64,000 nucleotides of DNA. Origin: Dipteris shenzhenensis. Taxonomy: Eukaryota; Polypodiophyta; Polypodiopsida; Gleicheniales. The notes below the pieces were generated by a model, which was not told the DNA's origin, made no database searches, and saw only the letters and a program-made list of their open reading frames with translations. The position numbers and the translations under genes are program-made. The DNA is taken from NCBI GenBank assembly GCA_047967505.1, contig CM106539.1; one strand, given 5' to 3'. Of this stretch, positions 34,505 to 44,653 are shown in pieces. Every line of letters starts with the position of its first letter. The first letter of the stretch is position 1.

Positions 34505-35444
34505 ATCCTTATGGGTCAGTACTAGAGAGGGAGATCAACAGCCACACAGAGGGTCACGGGCAGCGGGCTCTTGGGCAGGTGGGTTTTCGGAGACAACACT
34601 CCACCTTGGACCACATCTTCACCTTGAGAGCTATCATTGAGGAGGCAGAGTCGAGGCACCAGATAGTGTGCACTTACTTTGTAGACCTTCGTAAGGCATT
34701 TGATACTGCCCCACATTCCTGCTTGATCAGGAGGTTACATGAGTTGTAGCTCCCAGAGATCATGATTTGGGGAGGTTACGAGTCTATATGAGTCCGTTAG
34801 AGGGAAGTATGTGCCCCGAGAGGTCTATCAGATTGGGTTGAGAGCACTATCAGAGTGAAGCAAGGCTGCCCCCTCTCACCGACTCTCTTCGGGCTCTATA
34901 TCGATGAGATTACATCCTTTGTAGATCGTCTAGGTGGAGAAGGCTCACTTCTGGCTGTACCTGATGGTGCAGATGCTGCTATAAGCATATGACATAATCC
35001 TCATATCCTCCTCAGCAGAGGGATTACATAAACATCTAGAGGCTCTAGATGTTATGCAGAGAGAGACTTGACGGTTAACATGGAAAGACCAAGGTTATGA
35101 TCTTCAAGATAACGCGAGCAGTGTCCCGCCACCATAGATAGCTTCATGTACTGAGATGAGCTAGTGGAGATAGTGCAGTCTTCCACATATTTGGGGTAGT
35201 GTTCACCGGGCTAGGTTTCACAATGACTCATGCAGCTACAACACGACTCACACGAGGGCGGGGTGCTTTGGCCTGACTATAGAGGTAGTAACTTCTAGGC
35301 ACAGTTTTGGGACCCTCTGATGAAGGGTTGGCTTTTTGACACCTCGGTGAGATTGACTGCCATGTATACAGCACCTTTCTGGGGGAGTGACATTTCAGTG
35401 ACAAAATGGGAGAGATTTGAGAGGCTACATGTGACTGTGGGATC
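34505..35444 (+). pseudogene. LINE reverse transcriptase relic, segment 1
   Basis: The coding trace begins inside RT: QVGFRRQHSTLDHI, then YFVDLRKAFDTAP (RT block with catalytic Asp), a broken KQGCPLSP equivalent near 34860, and an ILISSS-like region. Stops and shifts are frequent. Domain order and residues match the LINE at 54.3-62 kb, so both belong to one family, this copy being older. Endonuclease and early RT are missing. The sequence is split at 35444 by an LTR element and continues at 37834. Confidence 0.8.
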
Positions 35445-35711
35445 TGTGAGAAAACAGGAAGGAAGAGCAAGAGTGAGCAAATGGAGAGAGTGAGCTGAAC
35501 GTAGTTCACTCCCCAAAGTGTACTGAACTGAAGTGAAGTACAATGAAAGAGATGAGGGTTTTGTCTAAGTGACAAAATCCTATCTAATCACTAACCGTAG
35601 TTAGAGATTAGACCGTGGTTAGGGGGGAAAACCTTTAAGAGGGAAAAGTGCCCCTAACCCACTTATTACATTACATTAGCCACTGCCTAGAATATAATAA
35701 TAATTCTAACA
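35445..35711 (-). mobile_element. 3' LTR of the 35.4-kb gag-only element
   Basis: 267 bp, nearly identical to 37562-37828, with TG...CA ends. Confidence 0.92.
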
Positions 35712-35771
35712 CTCTCCTACAGTGCAAATGTGGTGTACAAGGTAGTGATCAATCACCAAAAGGAGATAAGT

Positions 35772-36537
35772 TTAGGGCACCGCGTTTGCTGCCCTTTCCC
35801 CTTGGGCTTGAACTTGGAAAGCATGGCATGCTTGCCAGCCCGGATTGCCATATTTCTTCGTGTGTGCTCCTCCTATAAGAGATGTCCTACCAACTCGTGA
35901 AAAGAGAGGATTGCTGCCCCCCCTCAATGACAAATTCAGCGAGGTATGAAAACCGAGATAGGACTCAGGAAGAGAATTCAGAGTGGTGGTAATCATCTCT
36001 GAATCCGGAATGACTTCATCAATATTCAGCAATTGTTCCCTCAAGTCCTGAAGCTTTGTGAGGTGAGAATTCATGGAATCTTCCTCATCCATATGCGTAT
36101 GGGAAAGCTCTCGCTTCAGAAAGGAAACTCTGGCATCATTTCTTGCTGCAAACATACTCTCTAGTATCTCCCAAGCTGCCTGTGATGTCTTGCATGACCG
36201 AATGTGAGGTATAATGAATCTCTTGACAGAGAGAAATCACTGAAAGAGCTTGTGCATCTCTAGAGTCCCATCTTTTCTACTGTGCTGTGGGAGCTTCTGG
36301 AGCGGCAGCTCCAACTACTTGTGCTGCATTTTGATCTCTACCCCTGCCTCCAGCTGTAGGAGTGATAGGTGTAGCCATTGTATCCGGTCTTGCTTCATCT
36401 CCATTGACATACTCCCAAAGATGTCTGCCAACCAAGATATTGCGAACCATGAAACTCCACAAGGAGTAGTTGGTGCCATCCAACTTATCCTCCTGTGTGA
36501 GGACTCCGAACACCTCATTGGGGTTGTTCTGAGCCAT
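35772..36537 (-). pseudogene. Copia Gag, broken
   Basis: From ATG at 36537 the frame has LDGTNYSLWSFMVRNIL, the N-terminal UBN2/DUF4219-type Gag motif of plant copia elements, with an Ala/Pro-rich insert. A second frame (36155-35772) continues with the Gag core (HLTKLQDLREQLLNI; ITTTLNSLPESY) and a Gly-rich tail. A break separates the two near 36160-36280. No zinc knuckle or protease is seen. Confidence 0.75.
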
Positions 36538-37102
36538 TTTTGCCAGATAAACTCAAAAAACACAGCAAACTAACCAAGTAAAATCCCTTTTTCGGATGCC
36601 AAATGCACAAGTAAAACCTGCAAAGAAAATCTGCACACAGTGACAAATATTGTCACAGCCTATCCAAGGCTCAGAATGCACCTCAATGCTTTGCTGAATG
36701 CCCAAAAATCTGCAAATAGAATCTGCAAAAAGTAGCAAAAGTCTGCAAATTGACTCGTACTAAGTCTAGAAATGCTTGCAAACTTCAAAATGCTCTTTTA
36801 CATGCAAAATTGCAACCCAAATGCAAAAGCCCCAATTTCTTGTGGGAAATTGCATACAAAAGAGGGCTAATGATATGAAAGCCCCAAATGTTGCACAAAT
36901 TGCACTCTGCTTGCAAAAGCCCCAATTTTCATTGCAAAATTGTAAAAGTCCCAAATTTCTTCAAGATCTAAGCCAAACAATGGCTATCTGCAAAAAATGT
37001 CTACCAAAAAACCAACTATAAGTGTGCCTGCAGAAATGAAACCTGCACAGAAGGCCCTTCAACGGAAATGTATGGATACCTTCAGCTTGCAACGAGCTGC
37101 CA

Positions 37103-37476
37103 GTACGGAATTGTTAGTGTACGGTCACTGTACAGAATCCGTACGGTGTACGTTCGAACGATTGTACGGATGGCTGTACGACAGAATGTACGGAAGCAGC
37201 AGGTACGGAATGCAAGACAATACAGATTGTCAGTTCGTACGTTGTACGGATGCCATACGACGTTGTACGGAAGTTGATGGTGACCACCTGCAGTATGGAG
37301 TACAGAGTACGAGGCGCAGATGTACGGCCTGTACGGCGTCGTACGCTTGTACGGGACGGTGATATGCACCTATTTTCGGACAGACGCGTGCGGACGGGAG
37401 CAAGCAACTAGTACGAAATTCGTACATTCGTACGGACTGTACGGAATGGAGGCTGCAGGTCGCGATGAAGTTGTAC
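37103..37476. repeat. Dense GTAC array in the element's 5' leader
   Basis: GTAC occurs 23 times in 374 bp, 14 times as GTACGG (CCGTAC in the element's sense direction). Spacing is irregular and there is no longer repeat unit. It lies between the primer site and gag. Confidence 0.9.
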
Positions 37477-37547
37477 GGGCGAATGGTGCGGGAGTTGAAG
37501 TGTGGGAGCTGGGAGTAAGGAGCAGGGAGCAGGTTTGGGAAGGAAAT

Positions 37548-37559
37548 GCTCTGATACCA
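37548..37559 (-). promoter_or_regulatory. Primer binding site, initiator tRNA-Met
   Basis: On the minus strand TGGTATCAGAGC lies two bases inside the 5' LTR, the standard plant copia primer site. Confidence 0.9.
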
Positions 37560-37561
37560 AA

Positions 37562-37828
37562 TGTGAGAAAACAGGAAGCAAGAGCAAGAGTGAGCAAAAT
37601 GGAGAGAGTGAGTTGAACGTAGTTCACTCCCCAAAGTGTACTGAACTGAAGTGAAGTACAATGAAAGAGATGACCGTTTTGTCTAAGTGACAAAATCCTA
37701 TCTAATCACTAACCGTAGTTAGAGATTAGACCGTGGTTAGGGGAAAAAACCTCGAAGAGGAAAAGTGCCCCTAACCCACTTATTACATTACATCGGCCAC
37801 TGCCTAGAATATAATAATAATTCTAACA
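37562..37828 (-). mobile_element. 5' LTR of the 35.4-kb gag-only element
   Basis: 267 bp, pairs with 35445-35711 and is followed by the GGATC target duplication. Confidence 0.92.
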
Positions 37829-37833
37829 GGATC

Positions 37834-38900
37834 TAGGATGATTTGAAGTAAGCCCTCGGTCCCCCATCAGATTATACAGGCAGAGTTCGCAATGATTCCT
37901 CTCGAGATTGATGCAATCATACAGACAGTGACATTCCTCAACAGAGTGTAGGCCTTACCCCAATGGAGATTACGAGGCTAGCATTGGAGTGTTTCAGGCG
38001 GCTACCAAAGAGTGGTGTTGATACAACATGGTACGCATGGGTATCCACATGGTTTGGTAGTCACGGGTGACGGCATTCAGATTGACAGACTTCCCCCCTT
38101 TCAGTACAGCATGGGTGCACCACTCAAGATTATCCCACAAGATGAGGTCAACCGTATCATATGGTTGGACCTCCTCTAGCTTCATACATCTAGGGCTTGA
38201 GGGGGAGAGGAGTTCCCCACCAAGATCCAGTTTTACCATGATTTCTTGAGGGTCTTGGAGTATGGTCTCATCATTAGACCTCAGTATCTCGAGGATAGGA
38301 GAGTCTCACATGCACCGAGGATCGCCATTGTACAGTTGCGAGTTTCGTCACATCAGGTGAGGATTGAGGTAGGGAGAGCTGCAGGCATACCCAGAGAGCA
38401 AAGGATCTGTAGACTATGCCCGATATGGGAGGTCGAGACCGAGGAGCACTTTTTGTGTCTGCCCAGTCTACTATGAGATCCAAGGGCAATATCACTACCT
38501 CTTTCAGGAGGGGCGTGGCTGTGGTATGCTCACACGGCTGATCCATATTCACGGCGAGGTTTGTGTTGGGCTCTATTTGATTGAGATGCGACGACATAGA
38601 GATTACTGATGCGGCAGACCAGAGAGCTGCAGGAGGCGATGCCAGATGTCATCGAGATCCACCGAGCACAACCACGTGTTACAGACTAAAATGCATCTGA
38701 GTCAGCTATCGGGGAGGCTGAGGGGGAGGAGCTTGATGAGATGAGAGCATCATGGATAAAGACGTCACCCTTAACGTAGCCCATCGGATACAAAGATCGA
38801 GGAGACCACGCCCTTCGCCGCCTCAAGAGACAGCTTGACAGACAGATACAAGAGCTCCTCACATCCCATCAGAGAGCCACCAGAGTACTTGGATGTATGG
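37834..38900 (+). pseudogene. LINE relic, segment 2 (C-terminal domain)
   Basis: It continues the LINE split at 35444: KPSVPHQIIQAEF directly after the LTR element, then a region ending in a zinc-finger-like group (RICRLCPIWEVETEEHFL, 38400-38460) typical of the LINE C terminus. Many stops. The last 200 bp (Lys/Arg/Gln-rich trace) differ from the 3' end of the other LINE copy. Confidence 0.75.
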
Positions 38901-39111
38901 GCCCTGGGCATGTACTAGGAGCATTAGCTCTGAGCAATTGATACTATTTTTCTATTTTGCTACTCTGCTATTTTGCTCACTAGTTTAGCACTTTAGCTTT
39001 CAGCAAGGGCCTTAGTGAGCCCTTTGCTTCAGCCCATAGCCGCTTGTATGAGCTACTTTTGGTTTTGCACTTTGTCTCATTGGCTCGTGAGGCCTCTTGC
39101 AAAGGTTAATA

Positions 39112-39154
<43 letters not shown>

Positions 39155-39594
39155 GCTCTCTGTGTTTGCACAGTTGCGTTGCACCTTTGACATGAACGTG
39201 GAAGGGGGAACAGAAATGCCACATCATATGACACGACCTTAAATCACATGGAAATATACCAAAATATGAAAACAAAATCACTTGTAATAGCTCTAAATTT
39301 TCTATTTAAGCTTTAAACTTTTAAAAACTCATAAAAATCCATAGAAAATGAAAATGCACATTGATGAGAAGATGTTTGCAATGTATATAATGCCATAGAG
39401 GTATAGATGCCAGAATATTGCCAAATAGAGATTACATAAATATGCAAAATACATGAAAAGGAGGCCACGCCTTCGTCGTGCAACCTCGCTTGAAGCTATC
39501 AATACAAAATAGGAAAAATTGACTCGAGAGTCAAGTGCATGATATATAGAAAAAGAGAGAGTCAAGCAATCAACCCTCATTAACAAATACAAGA
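38901..39594. other. No clear gene; (CT)n tract
   Basis: Contains a CT microsatellite at about 39112-39151. Minus-strand sequence from 39594 (LVFVNEGL...) may be the last part of the hAT transposase relic found at 42.4-42.7 kb, cut by the LTR insertion. Confidence 0.45.
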
Positions 39595-39599
39595 TTATT

Positions 39600-39975
39600 T
39601 GTTGGAATCGGAGTCCTAGTGTGTGTGGTCCTAGTGTGTGTGGTCCTAGAGTCCTAGGAGTGTCCTACAGTTGTGTGAGTGGAGTCCTAGTGTGTGTGGT
39701 CCTAGTGTGTGTGGTCCTAGAGTCCTAGGAGTGTCCTACAGTTGTGTGTGTGTGAAGAGTCTTGAGGCCACTTGAGCCACCTCATATGGTATGTGTGATT
39801 CCTCCCCTAGATTATAGGATCTAGATTCTCTTGTGTGTGACCTCATCTATGAGGTGTCTGTGTGGGAAGATAAGGCTTGCCCAGCCTATAAAAGAGGCTA
39901 TGTACTTGCTGTGATTACACAATCTATCAACATCAGTTCATGCCTCAGATCTTGTCTCTCACCCCATTTTTAACA
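39600..39975 (+). mobile_element. 5' LTR of the 39.6-kb element
   Basis: 376 bp, TG...CA. Contains duplicated GTCCTAGTGTGTGTG words near the start and a TATA-like box near 39892. Confidence 0.95.
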
Positions 39976-39977
39976 GT

Positions 39978-39989
39978 TGGTATCAGAGC
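39978..39989 (+). promoter_or_regulatory. Primer binding site, initiator tRNA-Met
   Basis: TGGTATCAGAGC two bases after the LTR end. Confidence 0.93.
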
Positions 39990-40871
39990 GAGGTCTCCTT
40001 CTCCTTGGCCTCACTTGGAACCTGTCTACAATTGTTGACTGGTGAGCTGCTGGCTGAGAAGATGCCCGCAACTGCTTAAGAGCCAACAGCACTGCCATGA
40101 AGACATGTCGCAAGCGCAAGATCGCAGGAGTCACTATGGGCAAAGATCATAGTCATTCTTGAGTGTTGTTGCATCACACTAGCTGAGGCGTTACCTTCTT
40201 GAAGGATATAGCCGGCATACCGAGAGTGGAGTTTCTGTCCTGAAATAGCTCACGTTGATCGATGTGAGACCACAGCCTTCTTCTGAAGAATCCTTTGCTT
40301 GAAAGCATTGTGAGTGTCTCTGTAGTGGCTCTTGTTGTCTACTGCACGCAACAGCGTCAATAAGTACGCTTTCTTTACAGACATGCGCTGAATACGTCAA
40401 AGGTATCCTCAAGCTTCTGGGCGCATGCGGAAATGACCGATGGCAAAAGAACCAGGCAAATCGTTGAGCTTGGATTCGTTGTTTCAAATTCTCCTTCCTA
40501 TCATGTCTAACCGCTCATTCTGCCCGCCATCCTGCGGATCTTCTACCCGCTCCTCTGCTCGTCATCTGCCCGCACAACAGGCCTGATTTGTTGCTCCTAC
40601 GCGCGCCATATAACCTCTGATGCTGCTGCCCGTACACCTGCTGCTCCAGCCTGCTGAGTGCCCGTACACCTGTTTCTCCACGGGATTGCTGCCAAGACCT
40701 GCCCGTACACCCACGCTGCTTCTAGTTGCCCACGCAACCTCTCCTACTGCCCACGTAGCTATACTCTTTGCTTCTACCATGTAAAATTTGGGCTTTTTTT
40801 TTGCAAAATTTGAGTAAACATTGTAAGGGATTTAGACACTGGCTGTAATAACAGCTAAGACCTTCCCACCA

Positions 40872-41718
40872 ATGGATAGCATAAAAGACTCCTCGTTCAT
40901 CGAGAAATTCTCAGGGAGCAATTTCCCAACTTGGCAGACAAAACTCCGGCTTCTTCTTATGCGAGAAGGCATATGGAATATCACCAATGGCAAGGAGCCA
41001 AAACCCCAAAGTGATGATGCTAGAATCAGTTGGTGGGAGAACCAAAATGATAAAGCAATGGCTATCATTGGCCTAGCTTTAGCTGACAACCTTATCCACC
41101 ATGTGGATTTTGATAAGATTGCAAATGACGTTTGGGAAAAATTAGAGAATTTGTTTGGAAATAAGATCAATAATTCCAAAGTATTTCTCAAACAAAAACT
41201 CTTCAAACTCAAGACGAAGGAAACTGAAACCCTCAATGAACACTTGAGCAATCTTGGGTCAATTCTCCAACAATTATCTGCCATCCGTGCCATTGTTGAA
41301 GATGATGATCAAGTTGCTGTACTTCTCTCAAGTATTGAAGACATTTCCAAGTACAATGAGATCCTTGCTGTCCTAAGAGTCAGCCGCAATATGAGCTTTA
41401 AGGATATGGTAGCTCATCTCATTGATGAGGACCGTAGGCTTACAGAGAAAGCAGAATCTTCCTTTGAATCTGGCAAAGCATTCTTTCTCAAGAATAAGCC
41501 CAAGAAGAAATTATTGTCAGAAGCTTGGCCATCCAGAGGATCGTTGCTTCAAGAAGATGGCAAAGGTACAAGCCAAAGAACACGCCAATCTGGTTGCGGA
41601 GCAGAGCAAGGACGAAGACGATGAAGCTACACCTTCTGGACACGAGGAACAAGCCTGCACTGCTGCTGTTTCTGGTCTATCCCTCCATGAGGTGATAGAT
41701 GAAGAGTGGGCTTTCTAG
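40872..41718 (+). pseudogene. Copia Gag with one frameshift
   Basis: From ATG 40872 the frame encodes FSGSNFPTWQTKLRLLL (N-terminal Gag motif), NDKAMAIIGLALADNLIHHV and the core LKTKETETLNEHLSNL. Near 41500 the frame shifts: the natural continuation is the other frame, with a partial zinc knuckle (YCQKLGHPEDRC; the first Cys is missing) and an acidic tail ending HEVIDEEWAF. The missing Cys and the shift coincide, so a small deletion in the knuckle is likely. No protease follows. Confidence 0.9.
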
Positions 41719-41731
41719 AGTCATGTGTGTT

Positions 41732-41760
41732 AGGTACTCTGCCTTGGGTGGTCCCCCTAA
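41732..41760 (+). promoter_or_regulatory. Conserved post-gag motif, splice-donor-like
   Basis: Beginning 13 nt after the gag stop: AGGTACTCTGCCTTGG followed by GTGGTCCCCC. The same motif lies after gag in the elements at 43.1-43.2, 56.57 and 60.55 kb, each time starting AGGT. Role is inferred only. Confidence 0.5.
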
Positions 41761-42085
41761 AATGATGTAATAATTTGTCATTTTGTGTGCCTTGTCCTAT
41801 AAAAAGCTCCACTTATTTCCATGTACCCAGTTAGGAGACAAGGGGGTTGTTATGTCTTTCCTTTATCAGGCCTAGACGAGTTCCAGGATGTTGGTGTACT
41901 CCCTAGACCTATGAGTTGGTCATGCATCCATGCTCAGATTTGAGTCTCTGATCACGTTGACACCTAAGCCATGAGAGTGCTTGGTTCAACCTCTGAATTA
42001 TGCTCAGCTGTTAGCCTCTGAGATTGCCTGGGATGCACAGTCTGGATGATGTCATAGTTTCTCACTCTAGCTCCGAAGGGGGGTT

Positions 42086-42431
42086 TGTTGGAATCGGAGT
42101 CCTAGTGTGTGTGGTCCTAGAGTCCTAGGAGTGTCCTACAGTTATGTGAGTGGTGTCCTAGTGTGTGTGGTCCTAGAGTTCTAGGAGTGTCCTACAGTTG
42201 TGTGAGTGTGAAGAGTCTTGAGGCCACTTGTGCCACCTCATATGGTAGGTGTGATTCCTCCCCTAGATTATAGGATCTAGATTCTCTTGTGTGTGACCTC
42301 ATCTATGAGGTGTCTGTGTGGGAAGATAAGGCTTGCCCAGCCTATAAAAGAGGCTATGTACTTGCTGTGATTACACAATCTATCAACATCAGTTCATGCC
42401 TCAGATCTTGTCTCTCACCCCATTTTTAACA
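42086..42431 (+). mobile_element. 3' LTR of the 39.6-kb element
   Basis: 346 bp, the same ends as the 5' LTR, preceded by the purine tract GAAGGGGGG and followed by TTATT. Confidence 0.95.
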
Positions 42432-42697
42432 TTATTCACATTGTGAACCCCAATTTTTAGATGCCATGTTTTCAAAATCACTCCACAAGTGCTCAACAGC
42501 TGAAGATCTAGCACCTTGGCTGAGTATGCCAATGGCCAAACTGTGCAATAATGGAGCATTTGCCCCATAGTCCTCCCACCAACGAACGGAGGAGGGAATC
42601 TTAAACATGTCACTCTGTCCATCCTCCAAACCAAACAACCCTTTTCTTTGCCAGTAATATGACATTTCCTCCTACACTTTCCTCCAATCATCTGCAT
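42432..42697 (-). pseudogene. hAT transposase C-terminal relic
   Basis: Minus-strand sequence (best frame 42665-42432) has WWEDYGANAPLLHSLAIGIL followed by SSAVEHLWSDFENMASKN. This matches the dimerisation region of hAT transposases, whose usual pattern ends in ERxWSxF and SKxRNRL. Only this fragment is present and it is cut by the LTR insertion at 42431; the final piece may continue at 39594. It is not functional. Confidence 0.75.
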
Positions 42698-43141
42698 TTG
42701 CTACGAATCCTCTCAATACTATCTCCCATCCTCGCACCACCTCAATATTGCTTTGTTGCCCTTTCCCTTGAAACTTTGGATCCAAACACAGGTTGCAGCC
42801 TCTAGTGCATATGGGATAAGTCCATGATGACACGTGGCACTCACACATAGACTTAGTACTAGATCACCTAGTACTACACACCAACACACTCTTTGGCTAT
42901 GATATCTCCAACACCCCCCTTCAGAGCAAAGAGTGTGAGACCCAACACGCAAGGAGTAGACCGATCCCCCCTCCACCGCAATGCTGCGAAGAGCAAGTCC
43001 AACTATCCAACACCTCCCGTGTGATAGTGACTTCTCAGTCAGCTTGCGACCAACAAGGGTAAACCATCACTCGTCATCCCCCCTTACTCTGAAGTGGGTG
43101 GTCAATACCATCAACCAAAGTAAAAGACAATACATTCATTT

Positions 43142-43230
43142 TTGGGGGACAACCCAGGGCAGAGTACCTCTTATTGACTCCAAAATTCAAATACATTCAG
43201 TTTAGAGGGACAACTCAAGGCTGAGAACCT
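43142..43230 (-). repeat. Two copies of the post-gag motif
   Basis: On the minus strand AGGTACTCTGCCCTGGGTTG (43170 leftward) and AGGTTCTCAGCCTTGAGTTG (43230 leftward) lie about 60 bp apart between gag and the 3' LTR. Both resemble the motif at 41732. Confidence 0.55.
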
Positions 43231-43260
43231 TTATTTGACTCAACACAAACACACATAGAG

Positions 43261-43515
43261 CTAAGCATCATCTATCTCCTCAAAGAGGAATAGATCATGC
43301 AACATAGCAATTGAAGCTTCTTGCTCAGGTTCAATACATGTAGCATAAATATTCTTGAGCTTGTCCAGGTTCTCCTTAGCTGAAGTAGTGAGGTCAAGTT
43401 GATGAAGCAATTTGTTGACCAACCTCACACCAAGATGCGCCAATGCTTTGTCATGCTGCTCATCCCTAGATGCAAGTGGTGCTGATGAATCTTCACCACG
43501 AGGACAAGGCTCCAT
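43261..43515 (-). pseudogene. Copia Gag remnant
   Basis: An 84-codon frame with HDKALAHLGVRLVNKLLHQL, aligning to NDKAMAIIGLALADNLIHHV in the 40.9-kb Gag, then a jump to an acidic C terminus LHDLFLFEEIDDA resembling LHEVIDEEWAF. The Gag core between them is deleted. The upstream extension to 43824 has no motif. Confidence 0.7.
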
Positions 43516-44346
43516 AGTGTCAAACCGAGGTAGCAAAGGCAGCAAGCTGAAATAGATAACCAGCCAATAAAGGAGCTTGCCTAGGGCTCTGAAATGAACC
43601 AACAGCTTGAGAAATGCTTGAATAAATGTGTCCAGCAGCCTGAAGTGTAAGAATGAGCGAATAGAAGCTGGAGCAGATCCAAAATCCTCAAGAAGGTAGC
43701 TAGAGGAGCACCAAATGCAGCAATATATCTTGAAATGTGAGAAGCGCTTCAGTAGACCAGCTCCAAAATGATCAGGCAGCTCTCTAGAGGGTTCCGAAAT
43801 GTTGTAGTAGGTCACTAGTTCCAAAAACGGCTGTTCTGCAAGAGCCGAAAGCTAGAAACAGCCCCGAAAATGCGTCTGGAATAGCTGGTTCTGCAGCAGC
43901 AACCTCTAAATGGTGCAAAAATGCAACAGCAGCTCCAAAACAGGTCAAAAGACCTCCAAAAGACCGTGAAAGTCTGCAACCAATGCCCACGGATGGTCGG
44001 CTTCTGCTGTAGCAGCATGCAAACCGTAAAAACAGGGTGAAACAACTCCGAATTAGCTTGTATGCAGGCGCCTTTTGCAAACGGGCCAGCCAGCAGGCTT
44101 TGGAGAGGCTAGACGGGCAGAAATGGGCACAGGAAGCTACAAAACAGAGGCGAAATGGAGGGAGCAGGAGATGAGGCAGTGGCTGGCTGTGAAGGAGGCA
44201 GAAAACGGAGACTAAAGGCTGCAGGAAGAGGTAGAATGAGGCAGGGCTGAGACGAGATAGAGATGGAGGCTAAAACTGGATTAGGGTTTCCAATTAGGGT
44301 TAGGGCTAGGGTGACGTGGCAACTATGGAAGGTGGCTCTGATAATA

Positions 44347-44653
44347 TGTTAGAAACATGGTGTGAGTGAGAGAGAGAGAGAGAGGCTAGGGAGTGAAGAA
44401 GTGGTACACAAATGTAGAATCCATGAAAGCTTTCATTCATCCATCAGGTATATCAAGACAAGTGAAGTACAAGCCTTATATAGGCTACTCACTCACACAC
44501 TAGCACACTAGCACCTATTTGCATATGGGATAAGTCCCATGATGACACGTGGCTCTCACACAAGACTCACACACATAGACTAGTACTAGATCACCTAGTA
44601 TTACACACCAACACTTCACACCAACACACTCTTTGGCTATGATATCTCCAACA
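44347..44653 (-). mobile_element. 5' LTR of the 42.8-kb element
   Basis: 307 bp, TG...CA ends, with a GA microsatellite near 44365-44382 and duplicated CACACCAACAC words near 44605-44630. Confidence 0.85.

Larger units (their letters stand above)
35445..37828 (-). mobile_element. Gag-only copia element (TR-GAG type) inside LINE
   Basis: Two 267-bp LTRs (35445-35711 and 37562-37828; TGTGAGAAAAC...CTAACA) flank a gag remnant and a primer site. The target duplication is GGATC (35440-35444 and 37829-37833). No protease, integrase or RT is present, so it is non-autonomous. It interrupts the LINE relic; the LINE coding trace resumes directly after it. Confidence 0.92.
39600..42431 (+). mobile_element. 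Gag-only copia element (TR-GAG type)
   Basis: LTRs 39600-39975 and 42086-42431 (TGTTGGAATCGG...TTTTTAACA) are flanked by a perfect TTATT duplication (39595-39599 and 42432-42436). The 5' LTR is 30 bp longer because GTCCTAGTGTGTGTG words are duplicated. It has a Met primer site at 39978, one gag and no pol. Each LTR has a TATA-like CTATAAAAG (39892, 42340 region). It inserted into a hAT transposase relic. A second member of the same family lies at 59922-61755 in the opposite direction. Confidence 0.95.
42803..44653 (-). mobile_element. Gag-only copia element, left LTR truncated
   Basis: The right LTR is complete (44347-44653, TGTTAGAAAC...TCTCCAACA). The left copy survives only as 42803-42913, sharing GCATATGGGATAAGTCC through to TCTCCAACA. 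A degraded Met primer site (GCTCTGATAATA on the plus strand) sits just inside the right LTR. One short gag and no pol. No target duplication could be found because of the truncation. Confidence 0.85.
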
